Shown here: positions 28,088 through 38,600 of the stretch, one piece after another
Numbering within the stretch: position 1 is the first letter of the stretch
Layout of the letters: each line of letters starts with the position of its first letter
Source: Lactonifactor sp. BIOML-A5
GTDB lineage: Bacteria > Bacillota > Clostridia > Lachnospirales > Lachnospiraceae
DNA length: 64,000 nt
Direction: 5' to 3'
NCBI RefSeq assembly: GCF_009677585.1
Contig: NZ_WKYV01000001.1
Location: 67,001 to 131,000 of the forward strand
Position numbers and translations under genes: made by a program
The notes under the pieces: generated by a model
The model's input: the letters and a program-made list of their open reading frames with translations, nothing else
Database searches by the model: none
Told to the model about the DNA's origin: nothing

Positions 28088-28367
28088 GTCCTTAAATACT
28101 TGTTTCTGCCCAAAAGCAAAACATTTTCCTTTCCATCTATTTTCAGATAGTATCACCTTCTGCCAGCCACTTTTGGGGAATCCGGCAATACCATATGTCT
28201 TCATTGGGCTCAAATGGTACAGGATGTCCTTTCTCTTTATGGTAAAATCCTTTGCGAAACCCTTTTTCTATAATTCTACCATAAGGCTGGCTAAAATGTC
28301 TTAGATTATTTACACATATATTTTTATTTTTTGTATGACTTTTTTTGTTCTTATCCGTATATCTATT

Positions 28368-28398
28368 TAAGAAAAAGAGAGGTCGCCCTCTCTTTTTC
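28368..28398 (-). terminator. Terminator of the 1777-residue surface-protein gene
   Basis: The minus strand has AAAAAGAGAGG-GCGA-CCTCTCTTTTTCTT, a perfect stem with a GNRA tetraloop and T-run, 15 bases after the stop codon. Confidence 0.9.
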
Positions 28399-28413
28399 AT
28401 GTTAGCTGTCTGT

Positions 28414-31400
28414 CTATCTTGTCTTCGTCCATACTCCTGACTTGTTTACATAGTACCTGCCTACCCACGAATCAGAAGCCATTTTCCCGCTTTTCTGAAG
28501 ATAATACCACTTACCGGACAGTTGGAGCCAGCCGATGGCCATTGCCCCGCTCTCTCTCAGATAGTACCAGGTTCCCCCTATTTTCTGCCAGCCGGTTAGC
28601 ATCGCTCCGCTTCCATTGCTGTAATACCAGGTACTTCCAACCTTATACCAGCCAGTCTGCATCGCTCCGCTTCCATTCAGATAGTACCATTTACCCGAAA
28701 GCTGGATCCAGCCAGTGGCCATTGCCCCGCTCTCTCTCAGATAGTACCAGGTTCCTCCTATTTTCTGCCAGCCGGTCAGCATTGCTCCGCTTCCATTGCT
28801 GTAATACCAGGTATTACCCACCTTATACCAGCCGGTCAGCATCCGACCGCTTCCATTCAGGTAGTACCAGGTATTTCCCTGCTTCAGCCATCCGGTAGAC
28901 ATCAGGCTGTCATTTTTCAGATAATACCACACACCGTCAATCTTCTGCCAGCCAATAAGAGCCGAACCCTCTGTTGTATGGTAAGACCATCTTCCACCCA
29001 GAGATACCCAGCCGGTTTTCATATATCCAGCCCCATCAAAGGCATAATATCCTCTTCCTATCTTCATCCGGCAGTTCGAGAGCCATGAGCCGTCATTATA
29101 CCCATACCACCAGCCTTTTCCATCCTTTTTCCAGGTTCCGCCAAAGTCAACTGTCACTTTACATTCTGCCGTTTTTCCACCGTCATTGGAAGTAACCGAA
29201 ATCACAGCAGTTCCCTCTTTGCCGGAAGTAACCATACCAGTTTGATCTACGGAAGCCACCGCAGGGTTAGAAGAACTCCAGCTTACCACTTTATCCAAAG
29301 CTGTATCCGGAGTTATTACTGCTTTCAGCCGGGTACTTCCTCCCTTACCTAAGGAAAGGTTTGTATGATTCAATGCTACTTCACTTACAAGCTCTTCTGG
29401 TTTCAGAGAATTAATATAATAGATAACCGGTTCTTTCTCTGCTTCCTGCACAATCACCCGAATAATTCCTTCCCGGGGCATGGATTCAAAAGTTCTGCTT
29501 GTTCCCCTCTGATTATTGATGTAGACATTGGCATCTACCGGAGCGTCCACAGCTACAGTTACCTTCTGCTCCTCTACTTTTACCTTATAGGAGTTGACTC
29601 CCTCCTGCATTGCTAAAGCCTCTCCGTTTACCGTGATACTGGCAGGTGCATTCGTCTTTCCTACTTCTTTGTCTTCTTGTGCAGCGGTTACTATTGAGTT
29701 AACTTCTGTAGATTTTTCACCGATTGCCCCTCCGTCCACATGGGATGCTGTCTGAATTTTGACATACTGGATACTGTCCAGATAAACTGGATTTCCCTCT
29801 GCATCTACTGCCCAGTCCAGATCAAAGCCATCACCGTAGCCTTCTCTGTCTGTGCCGTAGGGGTTTCCTGCCTCACCCGTAACCGTAACATCTTCACCTG
29901 TTCCCCCAACGGATTTAGAGTTCGTATGTACATCCGCATATCCGAAATCAGGAAATGCTGCAGCCGCTGTTCCATAATCGTCTTTGGCATCGCTTTTCAG
30001 AAGTGCGCCCGTAACTGTTACAGGCTGGTCAGAGTCAAATTCCGCATTGGGATAGTATTCATTTTTGGGAGGATGCATTCCCAAACTCATTGTCCCTGTA
30101 TTTCCATACATATCCGTCCAATCGATTCTATTGTTTTTACCGTTGGATTCACCTTTGCTGTATGTGAGCTGATAATTCCATACTGTATTGTCATCAAAAT
30201 AATCCGAGCCGGCCAGCATGAACCAGTTTTCTCCATCCTCCGAAACCATCACATTACCCGGCTCTGAAAAGCCTCCTCCCCCATTGGAGTTGCCATAGAC
30301 AATAAAATCTATTCCGTAGGGATTCGCCGGATCGTTTTTCACAGGATTTGCAAATTTATATGTTATATATCCTCCGAATCCTCCCAGAGAGATAGGGGTA
30401 TTCCAGCTGGCCCCTCCCATCAGCGAACGCTCCGGGAATAGACCATAATTGCCCATATTCGTATACTGAGAGCCTATGCAGAAATAGTCTACCACTTCCA
30501 GATCTGTGCGAAGATTTTTCCTAACAACATTCAGTCTGTAGCTGGCGGTCTGATCCCCTGCTTTCATCTGAAAGTTTACCGACTGTCCGCCTAAGCCCAT
30601 AAGCCATTGAGGAAGGTAAATATCGCCGTCAGCTGCTGAGGTCACATCTATGCTCATCTTATAGATTCCTTCACTGTCCGGAACCATTTTATTTCCTTCG
30701 CTGTCATAGACCTCCACATCTTCCTCCGATACCCGGAAAGTAAATTCAAATGTATCCGTACCTAAAGGCAGATGAACATACGCAAATCTTGCCCCCTTAT
30801 TGTCGTTCATACGTCTCTCAAACAGAGGAGTCCAGAAGATTCCTGTACTCAGTTTGGGATCTTTGATTAATTTTGCGGTCAAATCAACATAATCAGGAAT
30901 TCTTACTTTAAGTACTTCACTGATTCCAGCCTCATTTTTCACAGTCAGAAACAGCTCTGCCGCCCCTTCTGCGAGTTCTTTCACAGTAAAAGAATTTACC
31001 CCTTCCACCGCTGCCGTCCCATCGCCGCTGGTATCAATCTCCGGCGCCGGGCTGCCTTCCTCGGTTACCTGATAATAATAGGTTCCTTCCGTATCAGAGG
31101 TAAAGCTTATCTCGGCTTCTGTGCTGCTGATTCTCTTTGCACTGCCATCGCTTACAGAGGCTGGAGTCATTTTTGTCCCTTTTACGGTTACATCAACAGA
31201 TACTGGCTGTCTGTATAACTTCTGCAGATCTTCAGATTCCGGATACTTCTCCGCATATTTTTCATATTTTATGCTGGATAAAACAGAGGAAATTGTTACG
31301 GAAGTGTTATTTTCCGGTCTTGTCACCAGTAGATTCTCATGGGTGATCACAGATGTATTGCTGGACTTAAAGGTCCGGTAGCCACTGGTTCCCATCTGAT

Positions 31401-33747
31401 CATCCGGATTAATGTCCACCGGCTGAATGCCCTTCCCCGTATCATCGTTAATATGATAGGACCACTGCAATGCTGTTTGATCCTCGTTCCAGCTAACCTC
31501 ACGGAATCCATGAAGGCTCTCAGTTACCTTATCTTTGGAAAGATTCCTCCCGTCATTAATTCCTTCAAAGTAGGATGCTTTTGCCTTTTCCATAAGAGTG
31601 ATTTCACTGTCTATATCTTCCTGGGATAAGGGCTGTATTTTCAGTGGAATTTCCTTATAGACACTAATTCCATCTTTCGTATAAGTAATCACCAGATTTA
31701 CCTCTGAGGCAGGACTGCCCGGCAGCGGCTGATAGACATATGTGCGGTATCCGTTGATGGTCATTACATCGGTGTTGCTGCTGGTTACTTTTATTTCTTT
31801 ATTACTGTCAAAACCGATTTGGCTTGGAACCGGCAGCTTCATATCCCCGGTGACAGCGTCACAGTCCAAAGGTTCTTTCGTAATAAAATCTTTTAACTGT
31901 TCTGCTGTATAAGATGTATCCAGCTTTTGCTGCATCTGCGCCCGCTGTTCTTCCTCATCCCCTCCGGTTTTCTTTACAGCAACCTGAAATTCTTTCGTCA
32001 GGATGATATCCTCTTCATAGGTACTGTTGGTCTTCGTAAATGTAAACGCAGCGGTCAGCGTCACCTGGGTATCCGAAGACGGAATGGTAACTTTCCCTGT
32101 ATAATTATTATAATCCCAGTCGTATCCATTCTTTACAATCTCAATAATTTCTGGATTAGAGGAAGTCCAGGTGATCTGTGTCAGACTGTTTCGGTAACTA
32201 CCTCCCAGTATCTGGGGCAAATCAAGATCGGATGTCACTTCCTGCAGATTAACGTTTTCGCCCTTTATAGAATCCTCTGTTACTTTAGGCAGTTCTTCCT
32301 GTTCAAGCTTGTCTTTAACAGCCTGTCCATCCCAGCCGATCAAAGCTCTGTTAGTAATATCCTTTTCTGTGTCATTTAAGACCAGGTGATAGACAACATC
32401 CACATTTACCTGATAAACAGAAGAAAATCCGGCGTTTGCATAGTCATCAAAATTATAATAGGTAATCGCACCATCTGCCGCAACATGAGAATCTGAAGAA
32501 GATAAAATGGATACCTGAACATTTTCTGTTCCTTCTATATTCATAGATTTTATCTTCTCTTCCATCATTGTAACCATATTACTGTCCGTTCCATACGTAG
32601 GACGGAGGTTATATAATTTGGATTCAATCTGCTCTAACAGATCCGCATCTGTGACTGACGTATCCTTTATATGAAGCGTCACCGTATAGGTCTGGGAAGA
32701 ATCAACAGAACCGTCATTAGCTGTAAAAGTCAGAGTGGAAGTTCCTGCCTTGTCAGGCTGATAACTATAAGATGCCTCTGCTTCCACGGGGGCATTGCCG
32801 TTTATACTCACTTTATAGTTTAATTCATCCTGATCCTCGTCAGTAAAAATAGTAGAAAGCTCCGCAGTATAGGCCTGTCCCAGATCCAGATTAGCTTCTG
32901 CTTTGGGGGCTACTCCCTCTTGAAGCTTAGGCGGATGATTCACTTCCCCGGTCTGTACTGTGATGCTATACACCTCTGCCGGGGTTTGAGCCCCGTCTCC
33001 TCCGGCCTGGTTATTCATAGACGGCCAGGCAGGATCTCCGCATTTGACAGTTATCACTGTTCCATTTTCTACCGGTATATCCTGAGTTCTTTTGTACTCT
33101 GTCCCATCTACACTGGATCTAACCTGAAAATTCTTATTGACAGCCGTAGGAGTCACTGTAACACTTTTCGTTCCCTCAGGGACCGTAAGAGTATACTCTT
33201 TCACGTCCCCCGAAAATGCCGGTTCCAGTTCTCCCTCACTGCATTCTAACGCGCTCAGTGTTTTATTGTTATTGCTCCAGGAACTTCCAACGTCCTCGCC
33301 GTAATTCAGTGTATAAAGGATAGATACGGTATCCCCGTCCCCCAGTCCTCCGCTTTCCACTGTAAAGTCTCCAAACCCGGCATTAGTAAACCAGTCGTTG
33401 ATGGTTCCCATCCAGCCGCTTCCGCTTCCCCGGTCAAAAGCGGCCAGACCCCCTATGGATGATATGTAATTGCTCTCTGCCCCCACTACTTCCATACCGT
33501 TGGCCTCGGCCAATCTTACAATCACATCCATAGTGCTGTCTGTCTGATAGAGGTCTACCCATCCTTCTGCCATAACACCTCTGGGATCCGGATAGGTTTC
33601 TCCTGCCGGTGTAGGCACTGTGTCCTCAATACTTACATAAACTTCTCCAATTGGCACGCTGCTGTCTGCAGCTGCCGGTACAGGGATGGAGGTGATACAT
33701 AGTATAACAGCAGTCAACATCCCCAAAACTCTTCTCATTTTTTTCAT
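28414..33747 (-). CDS. 1777-residue DUF4430 surface protein with a Bacteroidetes-like corrinoid-locus domain and wall-binding repeats
   Basis: AAGGAGGG precedes the ATG. Signal peptide at about 1-28. DUF4430 domain at about 30-160 (TMDVIVRLAEANGMEV, GSGWMGTIND, LNYGEDVG). A cadherin-like domain (about 275-360) and Ig-like stalk domains follow. The region of about 1080-1350 contains FIVYGNSN, FSEPGNVMVSEDGE, LAGSDYFDD, RIDWTDMYGNTG, FDLDWAVDAEGNPV and GEKSTEV. From memory these match the domain of Bacteroidetes cell-surface proteins encoded beside BtuB-type B12 transporters. A BIG2 domain (about 1450-1530) and ten aromatic wall-binding repeats end the protein. It is the only gene directly behind the riboswitch at 34.0 kb and ends at a strong terminator, so it is a single-gene corrinoid-regulated unit. 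Corrinoid or carrier-protein binding is inferred. Confidence 0.88.
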   Translation of the reverse strand: MKKMRRVLGMLTAVILCITSIPVPAAADSSVPIGEVYVSIEDTVPTPAGETYPDPRGVMAEGWVDLYQTDSTMDVIVRLAEANGMEVVGAESNYISSIGGLAAFDRGSGSGWMGTINDWFTNAGFGDFTVESGGLGDGDTVSILYTLNYGEDVGSSWSNNNKTLSALECSEGELEPAFSGDVKEYTLTVPEGTKSVTVTPTAVNKNFQVRSSVDGTEYKRTQDIPVENGTVITVKCGDPAWPSMNNQAGGDGAQTPAEVYSITVQTGEVNHPPKLQEGVAPKAEANLDLGQAYTAELSTIFTDEDQDELNYKVSINGNAPVEAEASYSYQPDKAGTSTLTFTANDGSVDSSQTYTVTLHIKDTSVTDADLLEQIESKLYNLRPTYGTDSNMVTMMEEKIKSMNIEGTENVQVSILSSSDSHVAADGAITYYNFDDYANAGFSSVYQVNVDVVYHLVLNDTEKDITNRALIGWDGQAVKDKLEQEELPKVTEDSIKGENVNLQEVTSDLDLPQILGGSYRNSLTQITWTSSNPEIIEIVKNGYDWDYNNYTGKVTIPSSDTQVTLTAAFTFTKTNSTYEEDIILTKEFQVAVKKTGGDEEEQRAQMQQKLDTSYTAEQLKDFITKEPLDCDAVTGDMKLPVPSQIGFDSNKEIKVTSSNTDVMTINGYRTYVYQPLPGSPASEVNLVITYTKDGISVYKEIPLKIQPLSQEDIDSEITLMEKAKASYFEGINDGRNLSKDKVTESLHGFREVSWNEDQTALQWSYHINDDTGKGIQPVDINPDDQMGTSGYRTFKSSNTSVITHENLLVTRPENNTSVTISSVLSSIKYEKYAEKYPESEDLQKLYRQPVSVDVTVKGTKMTPASVSDGSAKRISSTEAEISFTSDTEGTYYYQVTEEGSPAPEIDTSGDGTAAVEGVNSFTVKELAEGAAELFLTVKNEAGISEVLKVRIPDYVDLTAKLIKDPKLSTGIFWTPLFERRMNDNKGARFAYVHLPLGTDTFEFTFRVSEEDVEVYDSEGNKMVPDSEGIYKMSIDVTSAADGDIYLPQWLMGLGGQSVNFQMKAGDQTASYRLNVVRKNLRTDLEVVDYFCIGSQYTNMGNYGLFPERSLMGGASWNTPISLGGFGGYITYKFANPVKNDPANPYGIDFIVYGNSNGGGGFSEPGNVMVSEDGENWFMLAGSDYFDDNTVWNYQLTYSKGESNGKNNRIDWTDMYGNTGTMSLGMHPPKNEYYPNAEFDSDQPVTVTGALLKSDAKDDYGTAAAAFPDFGYADVHTNSKSVGGTGEDVTVTGEAGNPYGTDREGYGDGFDLDWAVDAEGNPVYLDSIQYVKIQTASHVDGGAIGEKSTEVNSIVTAAQEDKEVGKTNAPASITVNGEALAMQEGVNSYKVKVEEQKVTVAVDAPVDANVYINNQRGTSRTFESMPREGIIRVIVQEAEKEPVIYYINSLKPEELVSEVALNHTNLSLGKGGSTRLKAVITPDTALDKVVSWSSSNPAVASVDQTGMVTSGKEGTAVISVTSNDGGKTAECKVTVDFGGTWKKDGKGWWYGYNDGSWLSNCRMKIGRGYYAFDGAGYMKTGWVSLGGRWSYHTTEGSALIGWQKIDGVWYYLKNDSLMSTGWLKQGNTWYYLNGSGRMLTGWYKVGNTWYYSNGSGAMLTGWQKIGGTWYYLRESGAMATGWIQLSGKWYYLNGSGAMQTGWYKVGSTWYYSNGSGAMLTGWQKIGGTWYYLRESGAMAIGWLQLSGKWYYLQKSGKMASDSWVGRYYVNKSGVWTKTR
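28440..29100 (-). repeat. Wall-binding tandem repeats with a 180-base higher-order duplication
   Basis: Sixty-base units encode the wall-binding repeats. Three consecutive units (near 28535-28715) are almost identical to the next three (near 28715-28895), so a 180-base block has been duplicated recently. Confidence 0.85.
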
Positions 33748-33854
33748 TTTGACTTCCCTCCTTGTTTTATTTAATCTGGCATTTCTTTCTTTTTGATTTC
33801 TTTCTTTTTGTCAACCACCTCCCACATATTTCCCGGTTCTTTTTTTCGCCAAAC

Positions 33855-33894
33855 TAGAAAAGGGCCTTCCGCCTTGTAAGCAGAAGAACCCTTT
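33855..33894 (-). terminator. Riboswitch expression-platform terminator
   Basis: The minus strand forms AAAGGGTTCTTCTGC / GCGGAAGGCCCTTTT followed by CTAGTTT, about 70 bases after the class I aptamer and about 110 bases before the surface-protein start. Confidence 0.75.
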
Positions 33895-33961
33895 ATTCTC
33901 TCTGATTTTGTGCACGAAAAAAAGCATACTTCCTTCACCCGGAACTATTGCTCTCTTCCTG

Positions 33962-34129
33962 AATATGGCAGGTATCCTGACTCCGCTTCCTCCTCAAAGA
34001 CCCCTTCCCGGAATTCTTCCAGTGGTATTGGCCCTCTTGTCCGCATTACAGTAGTGGTGACTGTTCCGGAATTTCACCGGATTCCCTTTTGCTGATTACA
34101 GCTAAACTAACTGCCATCAGACCATATCA
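33962..34129 (-). promoter_or_regulatory. Cobalamin riboswitch (class I) upstream of the 1777-residue gene
   Basis: Minus-strand elements are GGGAATCCGGTGAAATTCCGG, ACTGTAATGCGGAC, a TACCACTGG box, and the B12 box GAGTCAGGATACCTGCC; GATATGG/CCATATTC closes P1. This is the most consensus-like of the riboswitches here. Confidence 0.96.
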
Positions 34130-34150
34130 GTATTATCCTTGTTCATATAA

Positions 34151-34179
34151 AATATATCATAAAAACATTATTTTCGCAA
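34151..34179 (-). promoter_or_regulatory. Promoter of the third class I riboswitch
   Basis: TTGCGA (34174-34179) and TATATT (34151-34156), 17 bases apart on the minus strand, about 15-20 bases before the aptamer. Confidence 0.6.
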
Positions 34180-34211
34180 TCATAACATTGTAAACCACTC
34201 ACCTCTATATC

Positions 34212-35525
34212 CTACTCAGGAATATAGGTAACTCCCTTTGCCTCTGAAAAAGATTCCCCGTCACTGCTGTACCAATTAATTCTTATCACATTATCCCCTG
34301 GTTTCAGAAGTACGTGATAACTTCCGTCCTCGCTGCATGATAGTAATTCGTTGTTTAGATACACTACAGATGGAACAGGTTCAAATGTATCCACATTCCT
34401 CACGATATCAGTGAAAACATATTCGGGATCCGTTACCGTTCCTTCTCCCATAGGAGAATAGAATACAGCCTCGGCTTCCGGCATAATCCAACACAAAATC
34501 AAAACTTCCCTCTCCTCAATCACTTCGCCGTCCCAGAGCATACGAATTCTGATTATATTATCACCATCCGTCATCTTAGCTATGTAGGTCTTCCCATCTG
34601 CTTCAGGCGCCAAAAGTTTGTCCCTGAGATATACTTCTACTGTGTATTCTCTGTCATTTCTTACACCGTATGCATAGAATTCATACTTTTCTCTGGTATA
34701 AAGCCCGTCCTCCGGTTCTGCCAGATTTGTCACCAGCTCCATAGGAGAGATAATTGTGGGAACATTGTAGGTTTTACTTACAGATAGTATCTCTCCGTCC
34801 GAGGATTTATAACTCACCTTTATCAATATATCATTTGACTGGTTAGGCAGAAGATCAACTGTCCACAGAGAATCTTCGCACACACCTGTCTCTCTTCCGT
34901 TTACGTAAACCTTACATTCTGTAACCACGATACCTTTGGGATAAGAAATCTGAAATGAATATTTGGTATCATATACAGAAATACCATCTCGAATACTCGT
35001 ATCGAAGATAAAGGAACTTGAAGGATCCGTCTTTGTATTGGACTCATTCGTATCAGCAGGCAGAATCTCTGAATTTTCAGTTTCAGCCTCCGAACCTGAT
35101 AAATCTGGAAATGCCGGTGTACCCGCAGATATTTCGGATATAGAGACAGAGATACTCTCTTCTGTAATTGTTTCTGATTTACTAATAAAATTATTCTTAT
35201 CTGTCTCCAAATAAGAGGCTGGTTCAGTTACCCCTCCAGGTTTTTCAGTGGACAGTAGGCCGAGCATTCCAAGTCCTGCATATCCGCAGACGGACAATGC
35301 GGGGATTTCCGGATCGTGAACTTCATCCCCTATCGTGTTGTCCTCCTGTGCAGTTTTGTTGTCCACATAGTCCAAAGTTGCAGTTTTGGATATAGTCATT
35401 GACAGTAAAAGTATGAAAATAAAAATTATTGCACTGAGGCCCACAGCTATCTTAGTATGCTCTATACTTCTGCAATAAATCCTGTATCTTATCAAGCTGG
35501 CATCTGCACTTATATTATGTAACAT
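34212..35525 (-). CDS. Membrane-anchored Ig-like surface protein
   Basis: A 437-residue protein with a short N-terminal cytoplasmic part, one membrane helix (about 25-46), a Ser/Glu/Thr-rich stalk, and three beta-sandwich Ig-like domains (about 170-437) similar in style to those of the 691-residue DUF4430 protein. No DUF4430, toroid or wall-binding repeat is visible. AGAAGG stands 10 bases before the ATG at 35523-35525. It has its own promoter upstream and ends 30 bases before the promoter of the third riboswitch without an obvious terminator, so some read-through into the riboswitch is likely. Function is unknown; it probably belongs to the corrinoid surface locus by position and style. Confidence 0.78.
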   Translation of the reverse strand: MLHNISADASLIRYRIYCRSIEHTKIAVGLSAIIFIFILLLSMTISKTATLDYVDNKTAQEDNTIGDEVHDPEIPALSVCGYAGLGMLGLLSTEKPGGVTEPASYLETDKNNFISKSETITEESISVSISEISAGTPAFPDLSGSEAETENSEILPADTNESNTKTDPSSSFIFDTSIRDGISVYDTKYSFQISYPKGIVVTECKVYVNGRETGVCEDSLWTVDLLPNQSNDILIKVSYKSSDGEILSVSKTYNVPTIISPMELVTNLAEPEDGLYTREKYEFYAYGVRNDREYTVEVYLRDKLLAPEADGKTYIAKMTDGDNIIRIRMLWDGEVIEEREVLILCWIMPEAEAVFYSPMGEGTVTDPEYVFTDIVRNVDTFEPVPSVVYLNNELLSCSEDGSYHVLLKPGDNVIRINWYSSDGESFSEAKGVTYIPE

Positions 35526-35560
35526 CTCCTGCTTTCCTTCTCCATTTCTGTCTTTTTCAT

Positions 35561-35588
35561 TTTACAAGCGTAACACAACTGACGTCAA
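35561..35588 (-). promoter_or_regulatory. Putative promoter of the Ig-like membrane-protein gene
   Basis: TTGACG (35583-35588) and TGTAAA (35561-35566), 16 bases apart on the minus strand, about 30 bases before the start codon. Confidence 0.45.
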
Positions 35589-35612
35589 ATGTCATCTGAA
35601 ATATCACCCGAC

Positions 35613-35650
35613 AAAAAGAAAAAAGCGCCACTCCCAAGAGCGACGCTTTT
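35613..35650 (-). terminator. Terminator of nifJ
   Basis: AAAAGCGTCGCTC-TTGG-GAGTGGCGCTTTTTTC on the minus strand, a stem with G-U pairs and T-run, about 20 bases after the nifJ stop. Confidence 0.9.
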
Positions 35651-35668
35651 GTTATCTATTCCTGATAA

Positions 35669-38600
35669 TTAGTTCTCCCCACCGTACAATGTGATTAACT
35701 TATTCAGGTATTCATATCTTTCTTTCGCGAACTTCTCAGACTGTTCAAACAGTACTGCAGCCTTTTCAGGATTAGAACGCTTCAGAGAATTGTAGCGAAC
35801 CTCACCATCCAGGAATTCCTGATAGCTTTCTGTAGGTGCTTTACTGTCTAAGGAGAATGCAGGTTTTCCTTCTGCCTTTAATTCAGGATTGAAGCGGAAG
35901 CAATGCCAGTATCCTGACTTAACAGCCAGTTCTTCTTCTGTCTGAGCTTTGCTCATGCCCTTCTTAATACCATGGTTGATACATGGAGCATAAGCAATGA
36001 TCAAAGATGGTCCGGGATATGCCTCAGCCTCTGCAATCGCTTTTACTGTCTGATTATAATCAGCACCCATAGCAATCTGAGCAACATATACATAGCCGTA
36101 ACTCATGGCAATACTAGCGAGATCTTTCTTCTTCACCTCTTTACCGCCTGCTGCAAACTGTGCCACAGCTCCTGTCGGTGTGGATTTTGAAGACTGTCCA
36201 CCGGTATTGGAGTAAACTTCTGTGTCGAATACCATAATGTTGATATCCTGTCCGCTTGCCAGTACATGGTCAACACCGCCAAATCCAATGTCATAAGCCC
36301 ATCCGTCTCCACCGAAAATCCACTGGGATTTTTTAGCTAAGAAATCTTTCTGTTTTAAGATCTCCTGGCCTTTTTCGCATCCGCATGCTTCCAGTGCGGC
36401 AATCAGTTTGTCCGTAGCAGTTCCGTTGGTAGCACCGCAATTGTAGCTGTCTAACCAAGCCTGTCCTGCTGCTTTTACTTCTTCGTTTGTTCCGTTGGCA
36501 ACCACATCTTCCACTTTTGCTTTCAGACCGTTTCTCACAGCCTTCTGAGCCAATAACATACCGTATCCAAACTCTGCGTTGTCTTCAAACAAAGAGTTGC
36601 ACCATGCAGGACCCTGGCCCTTAGCATTTACAGTATATGGTGTGGATGGTGAAGAGTTACCCCAGATGGAGGAGCATCCGGTTGCATTCGCAATATACAT
36701 TCTGTCACCGAATAATTGTGTGATCAGTTTGGCATAAGGAGTCTCCCCACAGCCTGCACAGGCGCCTGAGAACTCAAGCAATGGCTGTTTGAACTGACTT
36801 CCCTTTACTGTATTTTCTTTAAATTTAGCGACAACATCTTCTTTTACAGGAAGTGTTCTGGTGTAATCGAAGTATACCTGCTCTCCTGCGTTGGCTTCCA
36901 TGTTTTCCATAGCAAGCGCTTTTGCACCCTTCTTGCCCGGGCAAACATTTGCACAGGATCCACATCCGGTACAGTCATAGGCTGAAATTGAGATGGCGAA
37001 TTTGTAATCAGCCATACCTGTCATTGGCAATGTCTTCATTCCCTCCGGTGCGTTAGCAGCCTCTTCTTCTGTTAAAGCGATTGGACGGATAACAGCGTGA
37101 GGACATACATAAGCACAGCGGTTACACTGAATACAGTTGTCTGGGTTCCATACAGGAATATCTACTGCGATACCACGTTTCTCGTAAGCAGATGAGCCGG
37201 ATGGTGTACTGCCGTCTACATAATCGGTAAATGCAGATACCGGCAGGGAGTTACCTTCCTGAGCGTTAACCTTGCTCTGAATATTATTAACGAAATCTAC
37301 AACGTCTTTTCTGCCGCCTTCTGCATGTGTCATTGCCAGACCTTCGTCAGCAGCGCTCTTCCAGGATTCCGGCACCTGAATCTCTACGACCTGTTTTGCA
37401 CCGGCGTCAATGGCGTCATAGTTCATCTGAACAATCTTATCGCCTTTTCTTCCGTAAGTAGCCTTAGCGGCTGCTTTCATCAGATCAATAGCCTGATCCT
37501 CAGGAATGATATTGGCCAATTTGAAGAATGCAGACTGAAGAACCGTATTGATACGTCCGCCAAGTCCGATTTCTTTACCAATCTTAATACCATCGATGAT
37601 ATAGAACTTAATTCCGTGATTTGCGATAAAGCTCTTTACCTGTCCTGGCAGATGTTTCTCAAGGCCTTCCATATCCCATGGGCAGTTTAATAAGAAGGTA
37701 CCACCGTCTACTAATTCCTGAACCATGTTGTATTTATTCACATAAGAAGGATTGTGGCAGGCAACAAAGTTTGCTTTGTGGATCAAATAAGTAGATTTGA
37801 TTGCTTTTTTACCAAAACGTAAGTGAGACATTGTCACACCGCCGGATTTTTTGGAATCGTAATCAAAGTATGCCTGTGCATACATATCTGTGTTATCACC
37901 GATAATCTTGATGGAGTTCTTGTTGGCACCTACCGTACCATCTGCGCCCAGACCCCAGAACTTACAGTTAATGGTTCCTTCCGGAGTTGTAACAAGGGGA
38001 GCGCCTGTCTCAAGAGACAGATTCGTAACATCATCAACGATACCGATAGTAAATTTCTTCTTTTCTGTATTTTTATATACAGCTACGATCTGAGCAGGTG
38101 TTGTGTCTTTGGATCCTAAGCCGTAACGTCCTGAGAAAATAGGCACTGCATCGAATTTGGTATTCTTTAAAGCTGCAACTACATCTAAGTACAATGGCTC
38201 GCCAAGAGAACCTGGCTCTTTTGTTCTGTCTAATACGGAAATCTGTTTTACAGTGTCAGGAATTGCATTGATTAATGCCTCTGCACAGAATGGTCTGTAA
38301 AGACGAACTTTTACAACACCAACTTTTTCGCCTGCCGCTGTTAAGTAGTCAATAGTTTCTTCGATTGCATCACAGGCGGAACCCATAGCAATGATTACGT
38401 GCTCTGCGTCCTCTGCACCGTAATAGTTAAATAATTTATAGTCTGTGCCGATTTTGGCATTCACTTTGTCCATGTATTCCTGTACAATTGCAGGTAATGC
38501 ATTGTAATATGGGTTACATGCTTCCCTTGCCTGGAAGAAGATATCTGGGTTCTGAGCGGAACCTCTCTGGCATGGGTGATTTGGATTCAGCGCATGAGTT

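Noticed and set aside
28143..28400. An 85-codon minus-strand open frame upstream of the polytopic membrane protein
   Set aside because: Its first codons are the terminator hairpin of the preceding gene, it has no ribosome-binding site, and it overlaps the start region of the next gene. Part of it (GHPVPFEPNEDIWYC) looks coding, so it may be a remnant.
33910..34095. A short plus-strand open frame at 33.9-34.1 kb
   Set aside because: It is antisense to the most consensus-like cobalamin riboswitch.
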